A DNA stretch of 64,000 nucleotides, from contig JAKUCV010004807.1 in assembly GCA_028386065.3 (NCBI GenBank), forward strand, positions 29,816-93,815, written 5' to 3'. Positions 49,183-61,367 of this stretch are shown piece by piece. Made by a program: the position numbers and the translations under genes. The notes below the pieces were generated by a model, which saw only the letters and a program-made list of their open reading frames with translations, was not told the origin of the DNA and ran no database searches. Each line of letters opens with the position of its first letter. Within the stretch, counting starts at the first letter, position 1. This DNA comes from Turnera subulata (lineage: Eukaryota > Streptophyta > Magnoliopsida > Malpighiales > Passifloraceae).

Positions 49183-49833
49183 GTATATATAGTTAAAATT
49201 TTAATATATAATATGTCAATCTATAGAAAATAAATTATTCAAACACTATTTTTTTATATTATTTTATCTTATTTTAACAAAATGGTCCAACCGTGATCAG
49301 ATCCTCAGTTTTCTTGAACATCCCCTTTACTGGTTCAATGTCCGGTCCGGTTTTCGTAGTAATTATTACCTCCTTAATATGCAAAAAAAAAAAGCAATTA
49401 ATTTGATATCATTCCTCCATGGTGAAAAAAACAACAAATTTCTCCACAACCATAGTATAGTAATTTATTTTTGTTCGAATATAGTAATTATTACCTCCAC
49501 TAGATTTCCAGTTCATTAACATAAGAATATAAACTCCTAATGTAGTAAATTTCTTCTCCTTTATTATCTTTTTATTTTTCGTTAATTGTACTGTAATTAA
49601 ATATGTATTACAACTGTACATTACTCCTGGAGAAAACGAAAACTCCCAAGTTAATATGATAGAATGATATTTTTTTTTGAACGGTATATGATAGAATGAT
49701 ATTTGTGAGGATTTTTCTCAATTCGAGCAAAAAAAAAAAATCCCTGTGACAACGCCACGCCTCACGGGCTCAGACCACTCATCAATCTCCGCGTGTCAAG
49801 TAGTCTGACCATCATTTTTTTTTTTTTTCAAGG
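49183..49833. other. AT-rich intergenic DNA
   Basis: No gene or defined repeat was recognised. Small open frames here have no family features. Confidence 0.5.
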
Positions 49834-50522
49834 AACTCAAAAGGGTAATTCTATCCTACCCTGGGCAAAATGCTGGGTAAACTTACCCATGCCTAGTTGG
49901 ACCAATAAAAAGCCTGCCTTTAATTTTTTGTCTGCTACTTGTACATTTTTTAAAACTCATTTATTTGTAGAATTACCCACAAACTTTCCAAAATCGCACT
50001 CCAATGGTAACATGTGAGTGCCAAATCTTTTGTAAATGCACTCTGATATATTTTGCGAGTAATAAGCTGTGGTGAAATCCAAAAATATTCTTTTGGTACA
50101 TCAAAATTTTTGAAACAAGAAAAATAAATATTACAAAATTATAAAATATTATTGTTTCCAACCATTAAATAATAAAAATTTCAAACATAAATATGAAAAA
50201 ATAGTATCCAATTCAACCATTTTACCAAAATATATTTTACTGACACATAATATCATTTTGTTTATAAAATTTGAATGTTACTTATTTTAATAATATTTTC
50301 TCAAATTCATTAAATATTAATTTTTTTTATGTAATATTGCATAAAAGTACTTAATGCTATGTCAATAATATTTATATTAAAAATTAGAAATTTATCATGA
50401 TATATTCTAATTCTTTTGGTAAGATTAAAAGGTTTATGTAATAACCAGGTAAGTCATAATCAAGTAGAATTATTTATCATTTTATTTTTTAACACTCAAG
50501 TTATTTCTTAAACTATAAAAAT

Positions 50523-50687
50523 CAGTCCTTGTTGCATTAGTCTTTGTTTCATCACTACCAGTGTAATTTTCCTTATTTTCTTTTACCGTTGAGGCTCCAG
50601 CAGATTGTATTGTGTCATTGCCTCAATGACCTTCGTTTTGTATTCCTTGTTTCTCCATGAATAAAATCTTCGATTAGTATAAAAAAA
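50523..50687 (+). mobile_element. 5'-truncated LINE-like retroposed fragment
   Basis: A 165-bp insert ends in AATAAAATCTTCG and a short A tract, flanked by the exact 13-bp duplication AAACTATAAAAAT (50510-50522 and 50688-50700). The 3' tail style and variable-length duplication fit target-primed LINE insertion. No coding part remains. Confidence 0.65.
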
Positions 50688-51012
50688 AAACTATAAAAAT
50701 TACTATTTACAAAAATTAAACTTAATATCTATATTAAATCAAACAAAAAATGTTTGAAACTATTGATTCTTAAAAATGATAAACTTCATTAATAAAAGTA
50801 AGTTTGGTTTTTTTTAGAATTTTGTATAATTTTTTATTAGTCTAAAGTTTGAAGAGATTAGATTATAGTATGAGTTTTATATGTAATTCGAAATTTTTCT
50901 TTTTATTTTAATATACATATAAATCTTACTTATCATAAGACTTTAGAAACTTACCAAAATTGCACCTCCTACCCACAATATGAACTCCATTCCAAACTCC
51001 AAAGTATGCACC

Positions 51013-51996
51013 TAGTAATGGTAATAGAGGCAAATTAGCAGGACCCCGCAGGGAATCCCCATATGAGGAACAGGGATAGGGGCAATTTCGCCCCCGCAGG
51101 GACAGAGGTGGGGGACATTTTGGCCCCGTGGAAAATTTGATAACAGGGACGAGGAATGTTCCCCTGACCCATGGGGACCCGACATATGCAAAAATACAAA
51201 GTTATCCTTGAGGAATATATTGATTAATATATATCTAAAATGCTGAAATATATTTTTAAATCATTTTGTCTCATTGCATATTAAAAATTATTCTTGAGAT
51301 ATAATCAAGGTTATTAAACCCGTCCCGGCCATTGACCCGTTTCAGTGGCCAGGTCACGGTTTTAGAGGTCTAACCGGGGTCCAACTGGGTCTGACTGGTA
51401 TTGGAAATAATAGTAAAAATATATAAGAATTTTAATAAAAGTCCAACCAAAGGTCTGATCATGGTCTGACCAAAATATTTTTTTGAAATCTTTGACTTTT
51501 GACCTAGAAAAAACCGGAAACGAGTCAATAAAATCGGGAGATCCGTCATGACCCGGCCGGTTTTTTAGATGATACAACCCGGAAGGGTAAAAAGTTCGGA
51601 TTTATATCCAGGTCACGGTTACCTCGGATTAACCGGCCGAGCCTGTCCGGGTTTGATAACAATGGATATAATTGTTAACGTTGGTACAGTAGCATAAGGC
51701 AACCTTTATTGTTGCAATATTGTAATATTCACATTCTAATATGCAATTAACATTAAAGATACTACTATGTTATTAATGTCTTTATTTTATAAGCCAAAAA
51801 AATTAATTTTGTTTATTTATTGACTTTAATTTATTCTAATAAATAAATGTTTAATTATTTTTTATATTAGAAATTGGGAAAACGAGGTCCTCGTGGGGAA
51901 CGAGGATGCGGGCAATTTTTATCCCGAATGGGGAACGAGGGAAGAATTCGGAAACTGGGGTGGGGGCGGGGACCCTGAACCGTTGCCATCCCTATT
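51013..51996. mobile_element. hAT-like non-autonomous element with G-rich subterminal regions
   Basis: Inverted ends are TAGTAATGGTAATAGAGG on the left and GTTGCCATCCCTATT on the right (inverse TAGGGATGGCAAC). Subterminal regions are rich in GGGGA and CCCCG. Flanks TATGCACC (51005-51012) and AATGCACC (51997-52004) agree at 7 of 8, the hAT duplication length, but the right boundary is ambiguous by two bases. It contains a smaller element at 51306-51664. Confidence 0.5.
51306..51664. mobile_element. Small hAT MITE (359 bp)
   Basis: Inverted ends CAAGGTTATTAAACCC and CATTGTTATCAAACCC (inverse of the right end), flanked by the exact 8-bp duplication GATATAAT (51298-51305 and 51665-51672). Both facts match the hAT superfamily. 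No coding capacity. Confidence 0.85.
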
Positions 51997-53446
51997 AATG
52001 CACCCACACATCGGAATTCAAATTTGGAGTTCCCAAATAATCTTTTTTTTCCTAAAAAAATTAATCTTTTAAGAAATTTATATGTGCCAAATTTTTTTGA
52101 GAATAAAATCTTATTTAATAATTTTACTTAATTTTCACATAGTATTATTTACGCCATTTATGTCAAAAATTAGTAATTTTAGAACTAAAAACTAGGGAGG
52201 AATTAATGGTTCATAAAAGTTTTTTTTATTTGGCAACATTATTCATGTCAGAATATTATTTTACTTATGCACTTGGAAATATGATGATTGCTGGCCACAC
52301 ATCGTCCCTAATTTAGTTTCCTAATTTGATATAAACACAAAGTTTCAGTTGGAGACCTGGCGCATGCATTGGAATAATACAGACTATATTAGAATTATCA
52401 ATTAATTTCATTATTACTGGTGTGTGCCTAGTTTTTATTAAATGTCCAACTAAATACTTCAAAACCAAATAATAAGACGAGCTCCAATGTAGTGTCCTCA
52501 CATGAAGTCTTTTGTTTCACCAAGGTCACCTGGTTCATATTGGAGTGTGGGTGGGTTATGGGATTTAGATAGCTTAAGCTTGTATCAAAAAAACCAAGTA
52601 TATGGTTATGTTATTGTACACCACTTTAAAATTCCTTATATAATATTTATGAAAATTATTTCATTAAAAAAATTTAAAATTTTATTTGACTATATTGTAG
52701 CTCAAAATTTAAATTTATTGCAAATCATTTTGGCTAATTATAAGAGTTTTTTATATCGTAACTGAACGTGATATGTATCAATGTGGTAGAAAGATTCATA
52801 AAATTTTTATGATTATAAGAAGACTAATAATTTTTTAATAAATAAAAAAGCTAGTAGAATTTTTTTTATGATTACAAAAATATGATACGATATAAGTTAT
52901 AGTAAAATGTTTGTTTTTAAAATAAATACATTAAAATATTGTTAGGAAACATCTCAACTGCTCTATCACGCTAGAAGCATAAAAGTATAATGTTATAACA
53001 TGTCAAACCATATATTCAACTTGCGCAACCAAGATAAATTAGGGTAAAGATATTTGATTTTAATTTTTGAAAAAATTAGTAAGCTTTGATCATTGTGCTA
53101 AATAATGGGGCTGATGAGGCTAGTGCACGTGGGGTCAAAGAATGGAAAATATAAAAAGACAGGTGCTATTTTGCAATTTAACATCATTATAACGGGCCCA
53201 CAAATCCAAGTGCAGTAATTTTATTTGTCCAGATCATCTCGGGTAACATTACCCACGATCTTTCCTCGGGTATGATAGCAATGCCCAACTCAAAAATGTC
53301 TCTCGGCCTCGGGGGCTGGTGGTGGTGGTAAATGTAATGGTATCTTCCCAAACCCAAAATCCAACCCCAATCAACGTATAATATGCTTTAACTTAACAAA
53401 TGAATAAGTACCCCGATACGAATAGACTTAACACTAATAAGAAAAA

Positions 53447-53454
53447 TATAAAAA
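53447..53454 (+). promoter_or_regulatory. TATA box of the Tubby-like gene
   Basis: TATAAAAA lies 200 bases before the start codon and is followed at 53472-53495 by a CT-repeat tract, a common plant core-promoter and 5' UTR arrangement. Transcription probably begins shortly after 53475. Confidence 0.5.
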
Positions 53455-53646
53455 GTCGTTCAAAATCCACATCTCTCTCCCTCTCTCTCTCTCTCAAAAG
53501 AACACACACACATATACACTTTTGACCATTCTTCTTCACTCGCTTTCTCCCTAATCCCCCAAAAGGGAAGTGGTTCTGTTTTTAATTTCGTTCGAAATAA
53601 ATAAATTGTATCAAGAATAGCAGTAGCATCATATCAGTTCTATTCT

Positions 53647-56600
53647 ATGTATCTGAGTAGATCGATTCGAAAGTCATGGAGATCGCGGCAGGTCGTGGAG
53701 GATGAGATTGAGGAGGTTGTTTCTTCTTCTTCTTCTCCTTCTCCTTCTCCTTCTTCTGGATTGTTGTCGAGTCGCCGCCACGAATCGGAGGATGGAGACG
53801 GAGACGGATGGGCGAATATGCTACCGGAATTGCTGGTGGAAATAATCAAGAGGGTGGAGGAGAGCGAAGATCGGTGGCCCCAGAGGCAAAACGTCGTCGC
53901 CTGCGCCTGCGTTTGTAAGAAATGGAGACATATCACCAAGGACATCGTCCTCAACTCCACCCATCGCCGCCATCCTTCTCCTCTTAACACCACTTATCAG
54001 ATCACTTTCCCTTCCTGCCTTAAGCAGGTCTTGCCCCTTTACCATCCCCCCCCCCCCCCNTGTTGTTGTTCTGGTTCCTCTCTTGTTTTGGCGTTGACAA
54101 TGTGAAAGACTCTCACTTAGAATTAAGGATAACTGAGTTTCTCCATTTTTAGTGTATTGCATAGGGTGGGATCAACTTCTTAGGAACCAAATAACTCGGG
54201 TATATGCCACTTCATTTTGTGCATTCATTCCCCCTATACAACTCAACCCCTAACTCAAATAATGCCAAATCCCTGTTTTCCTTCCTCCCTCCCTTGAAAG
54301 TTGTTGTTTCTTGCTGCTTCTCACTTTTACGCATTAATATTATGTTGCTTTTCCATTTCCTTTCCTTTATTTCTCTTGCTTGGTGCAAGTGTATTTTTCG
54401 TGTTCTGATATTGGTTTGGTCATCGTCTCCCTTTTTGTAAATGCAGCCAGGTCCTCGTGACTTTTCCCACCAATGTCTTATAAAACGGAATAAGAAGACT
54501 AATACGTTCTACCTCTATCTTGCTCTGAGTCCATGTAAGTTATTAGTGTTGTGTTCTCCTCACCTTGATGAGAGAAGGAGAAACTTACTCTGAAGATTTT
54601 CTTGTATACTCTGCTTTGGAACGATTCTGTAAACTGGATAAGCTGCTGCATGCCCTTTATTCTTCCAGTATGAGATCAACATTATTCCTTCTGTATGTTT
54701 GCATGTAACTGATAATTGTCTGCCGACGCTCTCACAGGCCACTTTCTCTAAGTCTGTTCTGTCAATGGCTTACCTGGTGAATCAAAAAACATTTTGTAAA
54801 GGAAAAAAAGAATCATTTTACTTGACTGTCTTTACCTAAACTTTCGGTTAACAAGTTGCCTCCAATTATATAGAAAATGACCATCTGGGTTTGGAGGAGG
54901 CCGTGGAAAATTATTGTTCAAAACTTCAAATCATTTAAAGTTGAGAGCCCTTTGCTTTGCTACTTTCCAGTTATGCCAAACGTTTTAAATCTACAGTAAA
55001 TGTGCATTTTACGGGCAAAATGGTTGATGCTTTGCAAAGAAAAAGGTAGTATCTTTTTCCACCGGAAAGCTTTGAACTTGAATTTGGTAACTTGGCATTT
55101 TGTGTTTGGACTCTGAAACTGATGCTGCATGGATTTGGGTATATGGAGTAGTCACCACTTGTGCATTTAGATCTCAAATTTTGGTGTTGAAGAGCTAGTG
55201 GTCCAACAAGACGATCATACTTTGCCTTTTCCTTCATATATAGGCTGAAGAAATCAATAGTAATTTTTAGTTTTCAGAGGAGATGCTCAAAATCCCTTCA
55301 AATCTAGTTCGGTTGTTTTTTTGCCTCATGCAACTTCCAAAAAAAAAAAATTTGAAGCCTGACATTTTTGTATTCTTCCTAGCATTCATGGACAAGGGAA
55401 AGTTTCTTCTAGCAGCACGGAGATATAGGAATGGTGCTCATTCAGAGTATATCATCTCACTTGATAGCAATGATCTATCGCAAGGAAGTAATGCTTATGT
55501 TGGAAAGTTAAGGTACGATATCTGGATAGGTAAAGTATTTTGAAAATGGTAACTGTTGGTGGCAATAGTTACTTGAAACTGCAATGAGAGTTCTAGAAGC
55601 TTGTTGAACATAGTAGATGAGAAAAAAAATTCTAGACTGGTTGATGACTTCTGCTCATATTTTTATATTTGCTATTGAAAATTGGAAAGTGTTACAAACT
55701 TCATTTTTCTTTATTTCAATTAGGTAAACATGCCTATCCATTGAAGTAGATCAAACAATTGATCAGCCTAGACATTAGGCAATTTGCAGGCAATTGAACT
55801 ATGATAAATGCTTATACACTTAACCAAATCACTTTGGCACTTGCCTAGCTGTTCAAGCAATTTAATGAATTGGGACAGATGTTGGAATGGTTGAAGGCAG
55901 TCCAACTTCTACCGTATATTTTTCTTTGAAAGCTGAGGTAGTCACTTCTGTCAAGCAAGGGAGTCCGGTGTGCTCAGCTTGACCAGTTTGGCACTTGCCT
56001 TGCTGTTCAAGCAATGTGCGGAACTGTGAAAGAAGCAAGAATAGTGTGAGGCAGTCGCTTCTGCCGTAGACAGGTCCTTGAGAGCTTACGCCGTTCCTCC
56101 TGACAAGCAAGAAATTCTGGTGGTCTCTTCTAGCTGATATTCATGTTCAGTTTCCACTTCCCTTTACTTAGAGCTTCTTTTTGCTAGAAATGGAGGTGAA
56201 GTGGAAATTCCAATATATTTATGAAAAGTTTCGGGAATTTTATATTGATCAGCCTAAGGGTAGGGGAAAAAAATTTCAAACCTCGAGCTTTGATTTGATA
56301 GGAAGACCAAGAAATGTTTTCTTATGGGGACATTTTTTTGTTTTCAAGTGGTTTACAGTAGCACCACATGCTACAAGAGTCAGAGTCAACGGTAACTCTG
56401 TAAATTCTGGTCGCAATGTCACTAATATTTTTCATGACTTTAATATTTTTTTCTCAACTTAAAAGGGAAACTTGTTTTTTTTCCATATACAATTCTTGAT
56501 CCTATTGAGTAAGGATGTTTAGACTCCACCAATGGGCTTGTAGCGCATTGGTACTCTTGCGAAAAGCAAGAGGGGTGAGATCTTGGGTTTGGGTCCCACC

Positions 56601-58420
56601 TTCATCGGCTAATATCAAAAAAAAAAAAAGGATGTTTAGACTCTACAGTCCAGCAGGGAAATTTTGAGTTGCCAACTTCTGTCTTTTTGCTGTCGAGAGT
56701 GCAAGGCTTGTTTACTGGGAGCTGTTATTAAACCTAAATAGGGTGAGGCAAATACATAATCTGTTCCCATTCATTTCCACCTTATGTTCAGACCTGTAAC
56801 TATCCTGAATTCAAATTTGAACTTGGTTCTAAATTGTCCGAAGTGCAAACTTCAATTGCTAATCCACATAAGGTAAGCAGCGTTTCCTGTTCTAGATCAA
56901 TCTTGGTAGCTTAGCTTTAGATGCAGAATTATAACAATTTGTAATGGAAAAATTTGGGGGAAAAGATGAACCAGGAGACACAAATTTTGGACGCGTAGTT
57001 CTTAAGCAACTAAATTGGCTTATCCAGGAGTAAGGCCTCATATTTTTCTGGAGATGAGCAAATTTCATGTCTTCTGATTATTGTTTTTATTTATTCTTCT
57101 TTGGTAACAAATTTAGGTGCTGTAATACATCTGTATAATGATGCAGCCAGTAAAGAAGACATAAATATTCCAGGTATATGGTAAAAGGAAGAAGCAAAGA
57201 TTTCATTTGATTGGATGACCAAGAAACCGCTTCCCTTCAGGAATTAGTTTGATATTTCAAGTTATTTGCACCTATAGCAATTTTGAGGGCCAATGGATCG
57301 AGAGTGCTTCTGTGCCTTTTCTTTTTTTGCTTTGTACCATAAACCTTTTCCTTGCAGTCTAAATCCTTATTGAATAAGGATTAAGTTATGAGTCTTATCT
57401 TCAAGGTTTTACCCTGCATTTTATGTAGAGTTACCGATAATTTGTGGACTGTCTATTTGCTTTGTGAGTGCAAGGCCTTCATCTAACCATTGCAAGGTTG
57501 GTAGTTGCTATTCCATTCCCCAATTTCTTTCCACCCTATTCAGATCCCAGATTTAGGTCTGAAAAATCCTAACCCACCTTGTGATCTTTGGAGTCCTTTC
57601 CTATTGGCCTACTTCTTATGGCATCTTGTAGAAGTCCTACTGGACTTTCTTTTTCATATATGTTGTAGTTTTTAGTTGTTAACTGTTTCTACATTAATAT
57701 TGCCATCTTCTTTAGCATGAATGTTTTTGCTTGGATATAAAAATGGTGAAGTTGACAACAAACCTGTGTGCAACATTCCTGCTTTTATTCCATTTACTTA
57801 ACAGGCACGATATACAGATTCTAAGGTTTGTTCAAATTTTCAGTTCGGACTTCCTTGGGACCAATTTTACAATCTATGACAGCCAGCCTCCACTATGTGG
57901 TGCAAAGCCATCAAGCAGCAGAGCCAGTCGTCGATTTCCAAGCAAACAGATTAGCCCCCAAGTTCCAGCAGGGAATTTTGAGGCTGGACAGCTCTCTTAC
58001 AAATTTAACCTCCTAAAATCTAGAGGCCCAAGAAGAATGGTTTGCTCGTTGAAATGCCCAGTGGCGCAGGAAACCTCCAGTGACAAACAGCTTGAGAGTT
58101 CGAAGATGAAGGAAGTGGAATCTGCTGTTTCTGGCATCACAGTTTTGCGGAACAAAGCTCCCAGGTGGCATGAACATTTGCAATGCTGGTGTTTGAATTT
58201 TCATGGTCGGGTAACAGTGGCATCAGTTAAGAACTTTCAACTGGTTGCAACAGTAGACCAAAGCCAGCCTGGGGGAAAAGGAGATGAAGATACCGTTCTA
58301 CTTCAGTTTGGTAAAGTAGGGGATGATACTTTCACCATGGACTACAGGCAGCCGCTTTCAGCTTTTCAGGCATTTGCCATATGCCTTACTAGCTTTGGCA
58401 CAAAACTTGCGTGCGAGTAA
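53647..58420 (+). CDS. TLP: Tubby-like F-box protein gene (four exons)
   Basis: Exons: 53647-54027, 54447-54534, 55383-55512 and 57844-58420, joining in frame to 391 residues. Introns begin GTCTTG (weak), GTAAGT and GTACGA and end in CAG or TAG. Residues 57-105 form an F-box ([15 protein letters not shown], then [12 protein letters not shown]) that would bind SKP1 in an SCF ubiquitin ligase. Residues 124-391 form the Tubby domain, with [10 protein letters not shown] at 163-172 (the basic patch region that binds membrane phosphoinositide in Tubby proteins), [16 protein letters not shown] near 305 and the family C-terminus FGTKLACE. Plant TLPs are plasma-membrane-tethered and released under stress. 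Length fits the family. An acidic and Ser-rich stretch (about 19-56) precedes the F-box. An N at 54060 lies in intron 1, and intron 3 holds a SINE. Confidence 0.92.
55831..56100. repeat. Imperfect tandem duplication in TLP intron 3
   Basis: TTTGGCACTTGCCTAGCTG (about 55831) recurs as TTTGGCACTTGCCTTGCTG (about 55988). The following CAAGCAAT and later GGCAGT...CTTCT stretches keep the same order, indicating an old duplication of about 157 bp. Confidence 0.5.
56530..56627 (+). mobile_element. Short tRNA-derived SINE in TLP intron 3
   Basis: A 98-bp insertion with a box-A-like TGTAGCGCATTGGTAC, a box-B-like GGGTTTGGGTCCC and a 3' poly(A) run is flanked by a 19-bp duplication, AAGGATGTTTAGACTCYAC (56511-56529 and 56628-56646, one difference). 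The internal polymerase III promoter layout, A tail and long target duplication identify a SINE. It lies in sense orientation in the intron, so splicing should remove it. Confidence 0.85.
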
Positions 58421-58790
58421 TTTCTTTGTTAATCATTAGTGTCATGTGCTTTGAATGTTTCCATAGAAGCAGTTGCACATAATATTCTTACTTTGCACCG
58501 GAAGCCACCGATGTAAATGCGTTTATTGTATACTCGACTGGGGGTAATTATTGGTAGAAAATGTTGTTTTTGGAATGATCCTCTTCTTTCTAGTTTCTAC
58601 TATGAGCCAGTGACATTCTTAATGTAATTTGAGATTATACCGTGATAAGTTGAATCTTTTGTACTGAATGTTCACTTTCTAACCATGGCTATTATGTGTT
58701 GTTCTTTTCTTTTCCTATTTCTGTTGTGTTTTCATGCTAACCAGACCTTTATGTCTCCAAACTCGGAAAATTATAGCTCAATTCCGTATG

Positions 58791-58930
58791 TGAAATGAAT
58801 TCAATCTCTTAGGGTATTTTTGTCATTGAAAAATATTTATAGTTTTGTGCTAAGGAATTCATTTTGGATTTTATAATTACTTAGTAGGTACAAATGCTTA
58901 AAAAATCCTAGGAGATTAAATTCATTTCGT
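58791..58930. mobile_element. Small MITE-like inverted-repeat unit downstream of TLP
   Basis: TGAAATGAATTCAATCTCTTAGG at the left is matched in inverse by CCTAGGAGATTAAATTCATTTCG at the right (58908-58930), about 140 bp overall. No clear target duplication was found, so the ends and superfamily are uncertain. Confidence 0.45.
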
Positions 58931-59052
58931 TTCTTCGTTTCATCCCTGTGTTGCTCTTTAATTTTGGAATGTGTTGAGTTTTGATTGTTTTTCATTCCTC
59001 TGTTCACCTTTTTTTGCATGAATAGGTCTGTTTAACCGGAATCCGGCAACTT

Positions 59053-59092
59053 TTTGCTGATGTGGCATCTTTTTTGGTGCCACATCAGCAAA
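59053..59092. repeat. Perfect 15-bp inverted repeat
   Basis: Arms TTTGCTGATGTGGCA (59053-59067) and TGCCACATCAGCAAA (59078-59092) around a 10-base T-rich loop. It lies about 640 bp beyond the TLP stop and could form a stable hairpin. No element ends were recognised around it. Confidence 0.8.
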
Positions 59093-59552
59093 GTGGAGCC
59101 CACTTGTCAGATTGAACCATATAACCCAACCTGACTCACCCAATTCGTTCTTTTCACCCTGAATGATCCATAACCCAATCCCCATGTCTCAAATACCCTG
59201 TCCATACCCAATTAAGCATATTAAATATCCAATTTATAACCAAAATCTCTAAAAAAACATTTACCAAAAATATTTTTTTCCTAAAATTATGTGACTCAAA
59301 TTTTTTTTTCTTTGTAATATAAAAAAATCATGTTATTTAGTTAAGATGCTAATAATTTAGATAAAAGCACGAAGTCTCAAAATTTGCAAAATTGAAATAC
59401 TAAAATACCCTTCTCTTTATTATTGTTATATTATATTTAATAATTTAATGGTCATTAACTACACAATCATAGAATGCTTGGGCTGCCGAATTCTGATAGC
59501 AACACTTTTTTAAGCATAATAATTTTTTACTATTCAATTTTTTAATCCATAA

Positions 59553-59714
59553 TAAGAAATAAATATAAAGGATGGTGATAACTAACTACTGACAATGAAT
59601 AAATATAAAGAGTATATTGCATATGTAAAATCAACAACAATAAAAATTAAAAATTATATAGACATACTTTAAGTATTAATAATAATTTTTTTGAGTCCAA
59701 GTATTAATAGTAAT
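59553..59714. repeat. Direct repeat, copy 1
   Basis: About 160 bp, from ATAAATATAAAGGATGGTG to AAGTATTAATAATAATTTT and a little beyond, recurring in the same orientation at 63462-63619. The copies flank a hAT-like element with a solo LTR inside. Confidence 0.8.
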
Positions 59715-59744
59715 TAATAAGCACATAAAATATCATATTTTTAC

Positions 59745-60025
59745 TAGACGTGGCAATTCGTGTTATCGTATCGGGTTCAACAGGTAAACGGGTTCTAATT
59801 CTTCAACGCAACTCGACCCATTTAATAATCGTGTCGTGTCGTATCCAACCCATTTATTATCGTGTCGGGTTCGGTTTGACCCCGCAGGTTACCTATTAAA
59901 CCTAACAAGTCTAAAAATCAGTTTGAAATTATTCTATTTTGCACAAGTTGTTGTATTTTTTAAGCATATAGGCATATAATTAGATTTTCTCAGATATTAA
60001 ATAGGATTATAAATTGTAAAATCAT
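59745..60025. mobile_element. hAT-like element, left part
   Basis: It starts TAGACGTGGCAATTCG. The inverse of the far end (63393) reads TAGACCTGGTAAAATG. Flanks ATTTTTAC (59737-59744) and ATTTTTAT (63394-63401) agree at 7 of 8, the hAT duplication length. Subterminal repeats of GTGTCGGGTT type are visible. A solo LTR splits it; without that insert it is about 574 bp. Confidence 0.65.
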
Positions 60026-61284
60026 TGTAACAGCCCGGGTAATTTTTACGTTTTTACCGGTACCGTAAAAATTTATTTTACAGTCTTTTACCATTAAAAT
60101 TAATCTTGGGTAATTAGTTAATGGTAATTTATGCATCGGATTCCAAAACCGAGCCTTGACCCACGCTCGGGATTTTACTGCGGATTTTCCGGACCAAGTT
60201 GGGATTTTTCGGGTCCAGGAATCTTCGGAAAAGTCTGGATTAACCCCGAGTTATCGGGCCAGAAATTAAGTCAAGGGGGTACAATAGTTATTTTCTGGTC
60301 CGGACAGAACCCGCCTCACATGCTGCACAGTGAGGGGGCTGCAGCCGCCATTCACTGTGAGCATGTGAATGACTAGTTGCTGCCCGTGACTAGCCTTGTC
60401 CTGCACTGGTCTTGGCCTTTTTCTTTCCTGCTTAGCAAGGCCATCAACACCTCAACTCACCTACAACAACTCACGTTTTCCCTGCAAAAACATACTGCCA
60501 GAACCAAACCTTCCTCTCCTTTCACAAAATCCACCAGGAAAAGGAAAGAAAGGAAAAAAAAAAAAAATAAAGACACACAACCACTAAAGTGCCGTCGTTT
60601 CCCCATCTCCCTTCCAATTTCTTTTTTTTTTCTTCTTTTTGCCGAGACACCACACACCGGCCGGCCACACCCCCTGAACCGCCATCACCACCACTGAGAG
60701 CCAACGTCGCCACCTGCTCATCCACTCCTCCTTCCCTTCCTTCCCTTCGCCGTGAGCAGCGCCGGCGGAGCCGTCTTTCCGTCGCCCTTGCCTCGTCTTC
60801 TCCCTCGCGACCCGACGACGTGAGGACCGGGCAGACCATCGCCTTCCTCTTCCCTCGCCGCGGCACGTCACCTCCGTCGCCTCCCCGTCCTGCCGCCGCC
60901 CTTGCTTTGTCGCTCAGTTCGTCCGTCGCTCTTCCGTCGCCGCACCGCCACCTCTGCAAAACGAGGTGAGCACGACCCGTTTGGAGGTGGATACGACCCG
61001 AGTGCGTATCACGTTGGGTCGGGTTAACCCGAGGTGTATGGCTCTGGGTCGGGTCGCACCTTGGGCTTGGGTATAGGCTGGTTTGTGGGGTGGGCTTTGG
61101 AGCTTGGGCTTAAGCTGATGGTTTGGATTGGGCTTAGCTTTGGCCCAGTCCGAATTTTTTTTTAAAAAAAAAGAAAAGAAAGAATAACAATTTTTGAAAA
61201 GGATTTTTGGGAAGGAAATATAATTATGGAACTAATGAAAAATATAAATTTTGGAGAAGTATATGGTATATGAAAAATAATTTT

Positions 61285-61287
<3 letters not shown>

Positions 61288-61339
<52 letters not shown>
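61288..61339. repeat. (AT)26 microsatellite
   Basis: Fifty-two bases of uninterrupted AT dinucleotide, ending about 28 bp before the plastid-derived 16S fragment. Such tracts are prone to breakage and slippage. Confidence 0.95.
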
Positions 61340-61341
<2 letters not shown>

Positions 61342-61367
61342 TAAAATAATTGTTAAGAGGGAAAAGA

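Larger units (their letters stand above)
49843..53286. mobile_element. Non-autonomous Mutator-like element, 3.4 kb
   Basis: Termini are inverted repeats of about 70 bp: GGGTAATTCTATCCTACCC on the left, and the inverse ending GGGTATGATAGCAATGCCC on the right. The exact 9-bp duplication AACTCAAAA flanks it (49834-49842 and 53287-53295), diagnostic for Mutator-like elements. There is no transposase. The AT-rich interior carries a LINE tail (50523-50687) and nested hAT-like elements (51013-51996). The termini resemble those of the element at 1261-22774. Confidence 0.88.

Noticed and set aside
56538..56605. tRNA gene
   Set aside because: Only box A- and box B-like motifs are present. There is no cloverleaf, and the poly(A) tail and target duplication identify a SINE.
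57731..57843. Upstream ATG of the frame containing the last TLP exon
   Set aside because: Homology to Tubby proteins begins exactly after the acceptor at 57843. The upstream part is intron read-through.
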